Shown piece by piece: positions 47,404 through 55,549 of a stretch of DNA of 64,000 bases. The DNA comes from an uncultured Cohaesibacter sp. (lineage in GTDB: Bacteria > Pseudomonadota > Alphaproteobacteria > Rhizobiales > Cohaesibacteraceae). The position numbers were made by a program, and so were the translations under genes. The stretch's first letter is position 1, and the number at the start of each line of letters is the position of its first letter. The DNA lies in the NCBI RefSeq assembly GCF_963666525.1, contig NZ_OY762905.1, forward strand, positions 1,625,001 to 1,689,000. Direction: 5' to 3'. The notes beneath the pieces are model-generated. The model was not told where the DNA came from. It saw only the letters and a list, made by a program, of their open reading frames with translations, and did not search any database.

Positions 47404-47460
47404 ATGAAAAAAAGCCCGCCGCAGCCGTCCCGAAAATCGGGACCGGGAATGCGACAGGCC
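47404..47460 (-). terminator. Terminator between metallo-hydrolase and oxidoreductase genes
   Basis: On the minus strand the region folds into a two-part stem: an outer arm gcctgtcgca/tgcggcgggc (with G-U pairs) and an inner gtcccga/tcgggac (47427-47433 and 47437-47443). It is followed by a run of seven T residues. It should stop most transcripts from the metallo-hydrolase gene before the oxidoreductase gene. Confidence 0.75.
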
Positions 47461-47477
47461 AGGCAGAGGAGAACTGC

Positions 47478-48605
47478 CTAAAGGAAAAAGCCTTCAGGGT
47501 GATGACCATCACGCTGGACGTAGCCATTGTGTGACTGTTCCAGACGGATCTTCTGGATCATCGTGTAGGCGTTGTTCTTGGTCATGACGTCGGCACCGTT
47601 AAGGCGCTCGGCCCAACGCTGACCGTTGGAGGTGGTTACCTCGAGCACATTCTTGGTAACGAGGTTGGTGATAGCAGAGAAGTAATTCTCCTCTGCGGCT
47701 CGGAATGCTCCCTTGTAGGTGCCGCCCAGCTCTTTCAGGAAATATTCCAGTTCCACTTCCAGCAGGGCTTCCCGCGAGAAGCGGATGATGTCGTGGGTAT
47801 ATTCGCGGGCGGTCAGAACATCTTCACGGGTGCCGTAACGGGAAACGTGGCCGCAAATGATGGCGTCGAAGTCATAGTCCAGAATCTGGTCGTGCGCATC
47901 GATCCAGCCGGTGATGTTTTCCGACGAGTCGCAATCCTTGAAGGCAACCCAGCCCGGAGCCAGAATATCGATGGCAGTCAGCACCTTCTGCTTGGGAGCA
48001 TAGATGAAGATATTGCCTTCACTGTGATTCTGCCCCTTATAAGAGAGGTCCAGCTTGACACCATTCACATCGAGTGTCGCATCCTTGGAGAAGGTCTCGG
48101 TCGGAACCGGGCGATACTTGTCCGGGAAACGCGTCAGCAATTCTGCGGTCTTCTCATGGGCAATGCGCTTGATGTTCGGGCCGAACATGGAGGCTGCACC
48201 GACATGGTCGGCGTGCCAGTGACTGTAGACCATGTGGGTTACAGGTTCATCGGTCACGCTGGCAATGGCGTCCAGCAGGTGTTCTCCAAGAGACGGAGGA
48301 GCATCAACCGCGATCACGCCATTGCCGGTGCACACGAACATGCAGTCATACCAGCCGCCGGAAACCCAGTAGACGCCATCATTCAGTTCCTTGATGTGAT
48401 AGCCATTCTTGATGCGATCCGGCAAGAACAGGCTGCCGTAGGATTCTTCTGGCGGAACCGCATAGTCCTCTACCTTGCTGTATGGAAGACCGACCTGGCC
48501 GAGATTGTCGATAAACCATTTCGGAATGCAGTCACACACGCCATTGGGGTGGGCATGGTGATGATGATGGTGGTCATGATCATGGTCATCTTTTGAGTTT
48601 GACAT
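47478..48605 (-). CDS. MBL-fold metallo-hydrolase with histidine-rich N-terminus
   Basis: 375 aa. Residues 6-19 are DDHDHDHHHHHHAH, a natural metal-binding stretch. The metallo-beta-lactamase fold follows, with the metal motif HWHADH (129-134), a further His in GQNHSEGN, Asp in TAIDILAPG and His in CGHVSRYG. CVCDC-like cysteines (GVCDCIPKW) follow the His tract. No signal peptide is seen, so it should be cytoplasmic. Reaction unknown; lactonase and thioesterase are options. Its neighbours are an SDR upstream and an oxidoreductase downstream. Confidence 0.87.
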   Translation of the reverse strand: MSNSKDDHDHDHHHHHHAHPNGVCDCIPKWFIDNLGQVGLPYSKVEDYAVPPEESYGSLFLPDRIKNGYHIKELNDGVYWVSGGWYDCMFVCTGNGVIAVDAPPSLGEHLLDAIASVTDEPVTHMVYSHWHADHVGAASMFGPNIKRIAHEKTAELLTRFPDKYRPVPTETFSKDATLDVNGVKLDLSYKGQNHSEGNIFIYAPKQKVLTAIDILAPGWVAFKDCDSSENITGWIDAHDQILDYDFDAIICGHVSRYGTREDVLTAREYTHDIIRFSREALLEVELEYFLKELGGTYKGAFRAAEENYFSAITNLVTKNVLEVTTSNGQRWAERLNGADVMTKNNAYTMIQKIRLEQSHNGYVQRDGHHPEGFFL

Positions 48606-48685
48606 GATGAATTGATCCTTTTGTCTTTATTTTTCAATTCCAGTGAAACTGCGGCCTCCGGCGCGTAAACCGGGGTCGCAAATCC

Positions 48686-49450
48686 TCAATGTGCAGTCTG
48701 CCCGCCATCGGCGAGATAGACCTGTCCGGTGGTGAAACTTGCCATCGGAGAGCAGAGGAACAGCACGGTCCCGGCGATTTCCTCGGGGTCGGCAGCACGA
48801 TGCATTGGGCTGCCAGCAAGTAGGTTTGCCGCGAAAGCTTCGTCCTGAAGCCAGCGCTCGATCATCGGCGTGCGCACGATTCCGGGGGCCAGAGCATTCA
48901 CACGGATTCCCTGTTTTGCATAATCGAGCGCGGCGGCCTTGGTCAGACCGACAACGCCATGCTTGGCTGCGGCATAGGGCGCCATGCCCGGATCGGCGAT
49001 CACACCGGCCACCGAGGCGGTGTTGACGATGGCACCACCGCCGGTCTTCAGCATCTCAGGGATCTCGTATTTCATGCTGAGAAACACGCCCCGAAGATCG
49101 ACGTTGATGACGCTGTCGAAATCCTTTTCCGTCATCTCGGCAAGCGGTTTGGTCGGCGGCAGGATGCCGGCATTGTTGAAGGCGCAATCCAGTCGCCCGA
49201 ATGCGTCGATCGTGGCATTCACCAACGCTTCCACCGATGCGGCGCTTGTCACATCGGTTGGTACAAAGATCGCCTCTCCTCCGCAGTCGCGGATCTCCTC
49301 GGCGGCATCCTTTCCCGCCCCGGTCGGATTGCCGATGGCAACCCGGGCGCCCTGCCGGGCAAAAGCCAGAGCCGTGGCTCGGCCAATGCCGGTGCTCCCT
49401 CCTGTGACGAGAACGACCTTGCCGGCATAATCGAGCAGTTTTTCAGTCAT
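48686..49450 (-). CDS. SDR family oxidoreductase
   Basis: 254 aa classical short-chain dehydrogenase. The cofactor motif is TGGSTGIG (16-23), with NNAG, a Ser in NTASVAG and the catalytic YAAAK. The C-terminus ends in GQVYLADGG, typical of the family. ATG 49450 follows AGAGGC. It is first in a minus-strand group with the metallo-hydrolase and divergent from a LysR regulator, so it is probably LysR-controlled. Substrate unknown. Confidence 0.9.
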   Translation of the reverse strand: MTEKLLDYAGKVVLVTGGSTGIGRATALAFARQGARVAIGNPTGAGKDAAEEIRDCGGEAIFVPTDVTSAASVEALVNATIDAFGRLDCAFNNAGILPPTKPLAEMTEKDFDSVINVDLRGVFLSMKYEIPEMLKTGGGAIVNTASVAGVIADPGMAPYAAAKHGVVGLTKAAALDYAKQGIRVNALAPGIVRTPMIERWLQDEAFAANLLAGSPMHRAADPEEIAGTVLFLCSPMASFTTGQVYLADGGQTAH

Positions 49451-49681
49451 GATGTGCCTCTTGTTTTTTATTATCTGCACTGGTTCTTTGGCCTGCCCAG
49501 CGCATCACATCGCTTCGCGCTGACAAGCCCATCATTGAGAGCCGCACAATACAAGTTGCATTAAATGATATAAATATCTAAGTTTTAACTTCATAATTTA
49601 CTATCATGCACCAATTGAAAATCCTCCCGCGCCCGGCACATGGCATTTCGGCCAAGACGCGGAACCAAAGGAACGTTACCC

Positions 49682-50596
49682 ATGACAATGGATGTCTTCA
49701 AAGGCATGCAGGTCTTCACCAAGGTCGTGGAGCTGAAGAGTTTCGCCAAGGCCGCCGATACCCTTGGCATGTCGCGCGGAATGGCATCGCGCTATGTCGC
49801 CAACATTGAAGAGAATCTCGGCGTGCGACTGCTCAACCGCACGACGCGGCAGCTTTCGATCACGGAAGCCGGCAACACCTACTATCACAAGTCTATGCAG
49901 ATCCTCGCGCTGGTGGCAGAAACCGAAGAGGACGCCGCCAGTGACACGGCGAAGCCGCGGGGCACGCTCCGCATCAGTTGCTCGGTCGCCTTTGGCGGCA
50001 CGCAGTTGAGCAAGGCCATCGCCGCCTATCTGCTGCGCTACCCTGATGTGAAGATCGAAGTGGTGCTGTGCGAACGCATCGTCAATCTGGTCGAGGAGGG
50101 CTTCGATCTGGCGTTGCGCGTTGCCAACGACCTCTCCCCCGGCCTGATCGCCCGCCGACTGACACCTGTCCGGTTTGTCGTCTGCGCCGCACCGGACTAT
50201 CTGCTCAGGCACGGCCACCCTCGGGAACCGGCAGACCTTGCTGACCACGAATGCCTGATCTTCTCGGAATCGGACGCCATCGGGGAATGGCGCTTTCGGC
50301 GCGATGGCTCCACCACCCGCGTGAAGGTGCATGGCAAGCTGCACGGCAACAACGGCAACATGCTGTGTGATGCAGCCGCCAGCGGGCTGGGCGTCATCTA
50401 CCAGCCGACCTTCCTGACCTATGACCATCTGCGCAACGGACGCCTCGTGCGACTCTTGCCGGAGTGGGAAACCGACACCTTCTGGGCCTACGCGGTTTAT
50501 CCCCACCGCCAGTTCCTGCTCCCCAAGGTGCGGACCTTCATCGATTTCATGGTCGACTATTTTGGCCCTCATCCTTTCTGGGACACCGAGCTTTGA
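49682..50596 (+). CDS. LysR family transcriptional regulator
   Basis: 304 aa. The DNA-binding domain (MQVFTKVVELKSFAKAADTL, RTTRQLSITEAG) and effector domain are of the type often found next to SDR and oxidoreductase genes. I chose ATG 49682, with AAGGA about 10 nt upstream; 49688 is also possible. The 231-bp divergent gap to the SDR gene is AT-rich (49560-49600) and is the likely control region. Confidence 0.92.
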   Translation: MTMDVFKGMQVFTKVVELKSFAKAADTLGMSRGMASRYVANIEENLGVRLLNRTTRQLSITEAGNTYYHKSMQILALVAETEEDAASDTAKPRGTLRISCSVAFGGTQLSKAIAAYLLRYPDVKIEVVLCERIVNLVEEGFDLALRVANDLSPGLIARRLTPVRFVVCAAPDYLLRHGHPREPADLADHECLIFSESDAIGEWRFRRDGSTTRVKVHGKLHGNNGNMLCDAAASGLGVIYQPTFLTYDHLRNGRLVRLLPEWETDTFWAYAVYPHRQFLLPKVRTFIDFMVDYFGPHPFWDTEL

Positions 50597-50642
50597 ACCC
50601 GAAGACATCACCTCGACGGCTCGAGCCGGCATGACAACAACA

Positions 50643-50675
50643 ACCCGGCCAGCGGAGATACCCCACTGGCCGGGT
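50643..50675. terminator. Bidirectional hairpin between LysR and dctM genes
   Basis: acccggccag (50643-50652) and ctggccgggt (50666-50675) make a perfect 10-bp stem with a 13-nt loop between two converging genes. T-runs are weak on both sides. Confidence 0.65.
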
Positions 50676-50699
50676 CAAGTCTTGCATCACACCATGTGT

Positions 50700-51971
50700 C
50701 TAGAGATAGGTGAGGATCATCACCAGCGACGGGAAGGCAACCGTGGCGATGAGCGCCAGCGTCAACACCAGATAGAAGGGGAACTGGTGGCGCATCACCT
50801 CGCTGACCGGACATTTTGCAATGGATGCGGTGATAAACAACAACAAGCCGACAGGTGGGGTCACGTTGCCATAGACCAGCGACAGGCACATGATCACGCC
50901 AAAATGGACCGGGTCGAAGCCATAGCTGGCGCCCAGCGGCGCAAACACAGGAACAAGAATGATCACAGCGGCGGTCACATCGACCACGCATCCGACCGCA
51001 AGGATGAACAGGACGACGAGTAGCACGGCGATGCTCGGGCTCGTTGTCACGCTCTGCACCCAGTCAACAACCATCTGCGGCACCTGTTCCAGCGCCAGAA
51101 CCCAGCCAAAAATGCCCGCAGAAGCGATGATCAGGCCCAGGATTCCGGTGGTCAGAGCGGCATCGAGAATGACCTTTGACAATTGCCGAAAGCCGATTTC
51201 GCGATAGAGCCCAAGGCTGACGATGCAGGCATAGACCACCGCGACCGCCCCCGCTTCCGTGGGAGTGAAAATACCGCCCAGAATACCCCCCACGATGATG
51301 ATCGGCGCCAGCAACGCCGCTGCGGCGTGCTTTGCAGCAATCATGCGTTCCCTGGCTGGCGTTTTCGCCCCGCCACCCCAGCCATGACGGCGGGCCATGA
51401 TGGCATTGACGATGAACAGTCCGATGGCAATGAACAGCCCCGGCACAACGCCGGACAGGAACAGCGACCCGACCGAGACCCCGGCCAGCGACCCATAGAC
51501 CACCATGATGATCGACGGAGGAATGATCGGCCCGATGGCGGCGCTCGAAGCCTGCAAAGCGGCAGCATAGCCTGCCGGATAACCGGTGCGCTTCATGGCC
51601 GGAATGAGAACCGATCCCGTCGCGGTGGCGCTGGCGGCGCTGGAGCCGGTGAGTGCCGAGAAGATCGTGCTCGCCAGCACCGAAACCTGGGCAAGCCCGC
51701 CCCGCCAGTGGCCCACCATGGCCTCGGCAAAACTGATCATCCGCTTGGCCATTCCCCCCTGCTCCATGATGGCTCCGGCGAGAATGAAAAAGGGAATGGC
51801 CAATAGCGAGGTGCTGTCCAGCAGCACGAACACGCGCTGCGGCACCACGGCAAAGGGGATGTTCATGTCTGATGTCAGCAGGGCGAACGCCCCGGAAAGC
51901 CCCATGGCTGCAGACACGGGGATGCGCAGGATCAGCAAGACAACAAAGGATATGAGCAGATAGGGAAGCAT
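50700..51971 (-). CDS. dctM: TRAP transporter large permease DctM
   Basis: 423 aa, about 12 membrane helices; the sodium-coupled translocation subunit. Family segments include FSALTGSSAASATATGSVL, IGPIIPPSIIMVVYG and TPPVGLLLFI. The start at 51971 is one base after the dctQ stop, with AAGGAGCC upstream, so the two are translationally coupled. Confidence 0.93.
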   Translation of the reverse strand: MLPYLLISFVVLLILRIPVSAAMGLSGAFALLTSDMNIPFAVVPQRVFVLLDSTSLLAIPFFILAGAIMEQGGMAKRMISFAEAMVGHWRGGLAQVSVLASTIFSALTGSSAASATATGSVLIPAMKRTGYPAGYAAALQASSAAIGPIIPPSIIMVVYGSLAGVSVGSLFLSGVVPGLFIAIGLFIVNAIMARRHGWGGGAKTPARERMIAAKHAAAALLAPIIIVGGILGGIFTPTEAGAVAVVYACIVSLGLYREIGFRQLSKVILDAALTTGILGLIIASAGIFGWVLALEQVPQMVVDWVQSVTTSPSIAVLLVVLFILAVGCVVDVTAAVIILVPVFAPLGASYGFDPVHFGVIMCLSLVYGNVTPPVGLLLFITASIAKCPVSEVMRHQFPFYLVLTLALIATVAFPSLVMILTYL

Positions 51972-51972
51972 G

Positions 51973-52464
51973 TCAGGCTCCTTCGTCGACAGCTGCGTCT
52001 TCAAGCGCGATCGGTTTTGCGCGAAGCTCGGCGATGAGATGTTCGATGGAGAAAATCACCGTGAAGGCGCCGAACAGTGGCAACGCCAGCTGCACCCAGG
52101 CGATGGGCAGCCCGGTGGCAGGCGATGTCGAGGTCCAGTTCAGCTGCATCAGTTGCCAGCCGCCAATTCCGATCACGGCGGCAAAGATGATCATGCCCAG
52201 ATCGGCAAGGATCAGCAGCACCCGCTGCCCCCGGCCATCCAGTATTTCTTCCAGCAGGGTAATGGCCATGTGCGTTCCGCGGCGCGAACACACGGCAGCA
52301 GCCAGAAAGACCATCCAGATGAAACTGTAGCGGGAGATTTCGTCGATCCATCCAAGGGAGTTCGAGAAAAGATAGCGCAAGAGCACCTGCAGGAAGGTGA
52401 TCGATACAAAGAAAACGAAAAGGGCGGTTATGACCCAGCAAACGAACCGGTCAAGAAAGCGCAT
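51973..52464 (-). CDS. dctQ: TRAP transporter small permease DctQ
   Basis: 163 aa with four membrane helices. The family motif is in SLGWIDEISRYSFIWMVFLA. It scaffolds the large permease. I chose ATG 52464, preceded by AGGAGAA, over a frame open 19 codons upstream. The genes lie in the order dctP-dctQ-dctM. Confidence 0.92.
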   Translation of the reverse strand: MRFLDRFVCWVITALFVFFVSITFLQVLLRYLFSNSLGWIDEISRYSFIWMVFLAAAVCSRRGTHMAITLLEEILDGRGQRVLLILADLGMIIFAAVIGIGGWQLMQLNWTSTSPATGLPIAWVQLALPLFGAFTVIFSIEHLIAELRAKPIALEDAAVDEGA

Positions 52465-52523
52465 GGTGAATTCTCCTAATGACAGGCCAGCAAACGTCCG
52501 GCTCGCTGGCCTGCCCGACAAAC

Positions 52524-53537
52524 TTAAGCCTGCAGCAGTTTGATCAGCTCCTGACCTTCCGGACCGAGGTCCTTGGTCAGGTCCTGCCAGACCGGCTGCA
52601 CGATCTCGCGCAACGGATCCGTGTCCACATCGTTGACTGCCAGACCGGATGCCTTGAGCTGTTCCAGAGCGGCCGCATTGTCATCGCGGGCGGTCTTGCG
52701 CTGGTTGCGGAATGCGTCGCGAGCCGCCAGTTCGACAGCGCTCTGTTGTTCCTTGGAGAGTTTGTCATAGGCAAACCCGCCGATCACCAGATGGATCGGA
52801 TTGAACAGATGGCGGGTGAGGGAATAATATTTGGAGACCTCGTTGAACTTCTGCTGGATGACCACCGCAGGCGTTGCCTCGGCACCATCGACGACGCCGG
52901 TCTGCATCGCGGTGTAGACCTCGGAATATGGGATCGGCGTCGGAGAAGCGCCGAGCGCCTTCATTGGCACGAGATGGAGCTTGGCTTCCGGAACGCGCAA
53001 TTTCAACCCCTTGAAGTCGTCGGCGGTAGTGATCGGCTGGACCGTATTGAAAACCGAGCGCCAGCCCAGTTCACCCCAGCCAAGAATACGCATGCCGGCC
53101 TGCTTGAACATCGCTTCGGACAGACGGGCGGAGAACTCGCCTTCCAACAGCTTGTCGACATGGGCATCGTCACGATAGGAATAGTAAAGGGCGGCGGTCA
53201 CCATGATGGGAGCCAGATTGGCGCTATAGTCCGGCCCGCATGACGTGATGTCGACCGAGCCCAGCTTGAGCCCTTCGAACAGGTCGCGCAGATTGCCCAA
53301 CTGCCCCGCCGGGAAAACCTTCACTTCCACAGCCCCACCGGTGGCCTCCTTCACCAGCTTGGCAAACTCCAGATACCCCTTGTGCGTGGCGCTTTCGGTC
53401 GATTCGATATGAGCGGCTCTGAGGGTCACCTTTCCCTTGGCCGAAGCGATCGCAGGAGCCCCCAACAGAGCCGCTCCCGTAAGGCTTGTCTTGAGAAGCT
53501 GGCGCCGCGTCAGAGCCATTCTTGTGCTATTCGTCAT
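52524..53537 (-). CDS. dctP: TRAP transporter substrate-binding protein DctP
   Basis: 337 aa periplasmic protein. The N-terminus has a twin-arginine-like signal (LTRRQLLKTSLTGAALLG) with cleavage near ASAKG. The DctP fold shows the conserved arginine region KGLKLRVPEAKLH, expected to bind a carboxylate. The start at 53537 follows GGAGGAG. It is divergent from an enolase-superfamily enzyme, so the ligand is probably a sugar acid or other carboxylate degraded by that enzyme. Confidence 0.92.
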   Translation of the reverse strand: MTNSTRMALTRRQLLKTSLTGAALLGAPAIASAKGKVTLRAAHIESTESATHKGYLEFAKLVKEATGGAVEVKVFPAGQLGNLRDLFEGLKLGSVDITSCGPDYSANLAPIMVTAALYYSYRDDAHVDKLLEGEFSARLSEAMFKQAGMRILGWGELGWRSVFNTVQPITTADDFKGLKLRVPEAKLHLVPMKALGASPTPIPYSEVYTAMQTGVVDGAEATPAVVIQQKFNEVSKYYSLTRHLFNPIHLVIGGFAYDKLSKEQQSAVELAARDAFRNQRKTARDDNAAALEQLKASGLAVNDVDTDPLREIVQPVWQDLTKDLGPEGQELIKLLQA

Positions 53538-53618
53538 CTCTATTCTCCTCCTAGATAACCACCGCTCCGTTGGAACAGTACGACTGTAGACTTGACAAAG
53601 AAAGACGCAGATGTCAAC

Positions 53619-53645
53619 AAATTGGTTGGACCGGTAGACCAATTT
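53619..53645. promoter_or_regulatory. Probable GntR (FadR-type) operator
   Basis: aaattggt (53619-53626) and accaattt (53638-53645) are perfect 8-bp arms. The interior tggaccggtag adds nested GGT...ACC half-sites. It lies between divergent dctP and the enolase gene, ending 19 bp before the latter's start. GGT/ACC half-sites suit FadR-subfamily GntR proteins such as the one encoded at 54814. A TTGACA at 53592-53597 could be a -35 element, but no good -10 was found. Confidence 0.7.
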
Positions 53646-53663
53646 TTTCAATGGGAGGCTTCA

Positions 53664-54827
53664 TTGACCCAGATATCCAAACAGACCCGGATCGCCAATA
53701 TCGACGTGTCCGCATTTCGGGTTCCCCTAAAGAAACCTTGGGTTTCTGCGGCTCACGCCATCACGCACCATGAACATATTCTCATTGAAATCGAGCTTGA
53801 GAGCGGGGCGAAAGGGATCGGCTGGACGTCCACAATGGGCAATGCCGGTCTGGCCGTCGCCGCGCTGGCGCGGTCCTATCTGGCGCCCATGCTGATCGGA
53901 CGGAGCATCTACGAACATGAGACCCTGTGGAACGCGATCTGGCGTCGCAGCCACCAGCCCGGCCCCGGAGGCATTGCAGCACTTGCCGTTGCCGGATTTG
54001 ATCTTGCGCTATGGGACCTGCGTGGCAAGCTGGCCGGTCTGCCTGCCCGCAACCTGATTGGCGGCGAGGCGAGCCGGATCGAAATCTATGCCAGCGCCGT
54101 CAACCTTCATCTGAGCGAGAAGGCACTGGTTGAACAGACCAGAGAATTTCTCGAGCTGGGCAACAGGCGCTTCAAGATCAAGGTCGGCAGGGAGAGCCTT
54201 GAGGAAGATCTCTCCCGCATCGCCGCCGTACGCGCCGTGATCGGTGACCGACCGTTGATGCTCGATGCCAACCAGCGGTTCAAACCCGGAGAAGCCCTGC
54301 AGCGCATCAAGGCCTATGCCCGCTTCAATCCGGTCTGGATGGAAGAGCCGATGGCATCTGACGATGCCTTAAGCCACGCCCGCCTTGCTGCCAATTCGCC
54401 AGTGCCGATTGCTCTGGGTGAGGAAGTCTCGACCCGGTTCGAATTCTGGAACTATGTCAGCGCCGCCGCAGTACACTACCTGCAGCCCAACGTGCTGAAG
54501 GTCGGCGGCATCAGCGAATGGCTGAAACTGGCCCATCTGGGCAACTGTGCCAACCTGTTCATCGCACCGCACGGGGCACTCGAGGCCTCGGTCATCGTGG
54601 CGCCCGCCATCCCGGGCTGCTACGCTGTGGAGAATATCGATGGCGGCAGTTTCGTCGATCAGGGAATTGCCTTTGAAACCATGAAGATCGAGAATGGCAC
54701 CGTCACCTTGCCGGATCTTCCCGGCCTGGGCGTAGAATTTGACATGGACACCCTCGCATCCTATCGTTCCGATCCAAACGCGGAAATACCTCTGGCGGAT
54801 CCCAAGAAGTTCTATGACAATGAATAA
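53664..54827 (+). CDS. Mandelate racemase/muconate lactonizing enzyme family protein
   Basis: About 387 aa enolase-superfamily enzyme, probably a sugar-acid dehydratase or racemase. It has the KxK base in FKIKVG (near 169), metal ligands in LMLDANQ (near 198), WMEEPM (near 224) and GEEVS (near 251), and a C-terminal His in APHGALE. I place the start at a TTG (53664) because GGGAGG lies 5-6 nt upstream and the longer frame would read through the operator palindrome. The substrate cannot be read from sequence. It is co-transcribed with the GntR gene and divergent from the TRAP transporter. Confidence 0.85.
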   Translation: MTQISKQTRIANIDVSAFRVPLKKPWVSAAHAITHHEHILIEIELESGAKGIGWTSTMGNAGLAVAALARSYLAPMLIGRSIYEHETLWNAIWRRSHQPGPGGIAALAVAGFDLALWDLRGKLAGLPARNLIGGEASRIEIYASAVNLHLSEKALVEQTREFLELGNRRFKIKVGRESLEEDLSRIAAVRAVIGDRPLMLDANQRFKPGEALQRIKAYARFNPVWMEEPMASDDALSHARLAANSPVPIALGEEVSTRFEFWNYVSAAAVHYLQPNVLKVGGISEWLKLAHLGNCANLFIAPHGALEASVIVAPAIPGCYAVENIDGGSFVDQGIAFETMKIENGTVTLPDLPGLGVEFDMDTLASYRSDPNAEIPLADPKKFYDNE

Positions 54828-55506
54828 ACGCCGAATTGCTGCTCCTGTTCGTGTCTACCGGCAAGTGGCCGATGATCTGGAAGCGCGGATTGTTGCCGGA
54901 GAATTCCCCATCGACAGCCGCCTTCCGAATGAACGAACTTTGGCAGTGGAATATGGGGTGTCGCGCACCTGTGTGCGCGAGGCTCTGCTTGCGATGGAAA
55001 TTTCCGGGCGGGTTTCCATCCGCGTCGGCTCCGGCGCATTCGTACTGCCGCCAAGCGATCCGATCGTTACCGACGAACGAAGCCCCAGCGAAATACTGGA
55101 GGCTCGCCTCTATATCGAGCCGGAAATCTGCGCCCTTGCGGCTGCCCGCGCAACCGATGAGGAAATCGACGCCATCGCCAAAAGCTTGCAGATGATGCGC
55201 GAAGAGCAATCCATGGGCACCGAATCCGAGCAGGGTGACCGGGAGTTCCACCGCCTGATTGCTCATGCCGCCCGCAATTCCATGCTTTATGACGTTCTGG
55301 TGAGCATCTGGAAGGAGATGGAGGATCCCATGTGGCAGGCGCTGCAAAAGCACATCCGCAACCCATCCCTGCGTCTGGAATGGATCTCCGACCACGATGC
55401 GATTCTGGTGGCGCTGCGGGAAAAGGACAAACGCAAGGCAAGAGCCGCCATGAAGGCCCATATTGCCAAGGTCACCGACACCCTTCAAAAAGGCAAGTTC
55501 CTGTAG
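54814..55506 (+). CDS. GntR family regulator (FadR subfamily)
   Basis: 230 aa. The winged helix (VYRQVADDLEARIVAGEF, then VEYGVSRTCVREALLAME) is followed by a helical FCD ligand domain. The start overlaps the end of the enolase gene by 14 bp (ATG 54814; 54820 also possible), so translation is coupled. It probably represses both divergent units through the palindrome at 53619-53645. Confidence 0.9.
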   Translation: MTMNKRRIAAPVRVYRQVADDLEARIVAGEFPIDSRLPNERTLAVEYGVSRTCVREALLAMEISGRVSIRVGSGAFVLPPSDPIVTDERSPSEILEARLYIEPEICALAAARATDEEIDAIAKSLQMMREEQSMGTESEQGDREFHRLIAHAARNSMLYDVLVSIWKEMEDPMWQALQKHIRNPSLRLEWISDHDAILVALREKDKRKARAAMKAHIAKVTDTLQKGKFL

Positions 55507-55549
55507 GCTGGTGCTTTTGCCCCTTCGATTACCACGCAGGGCAACCCCG

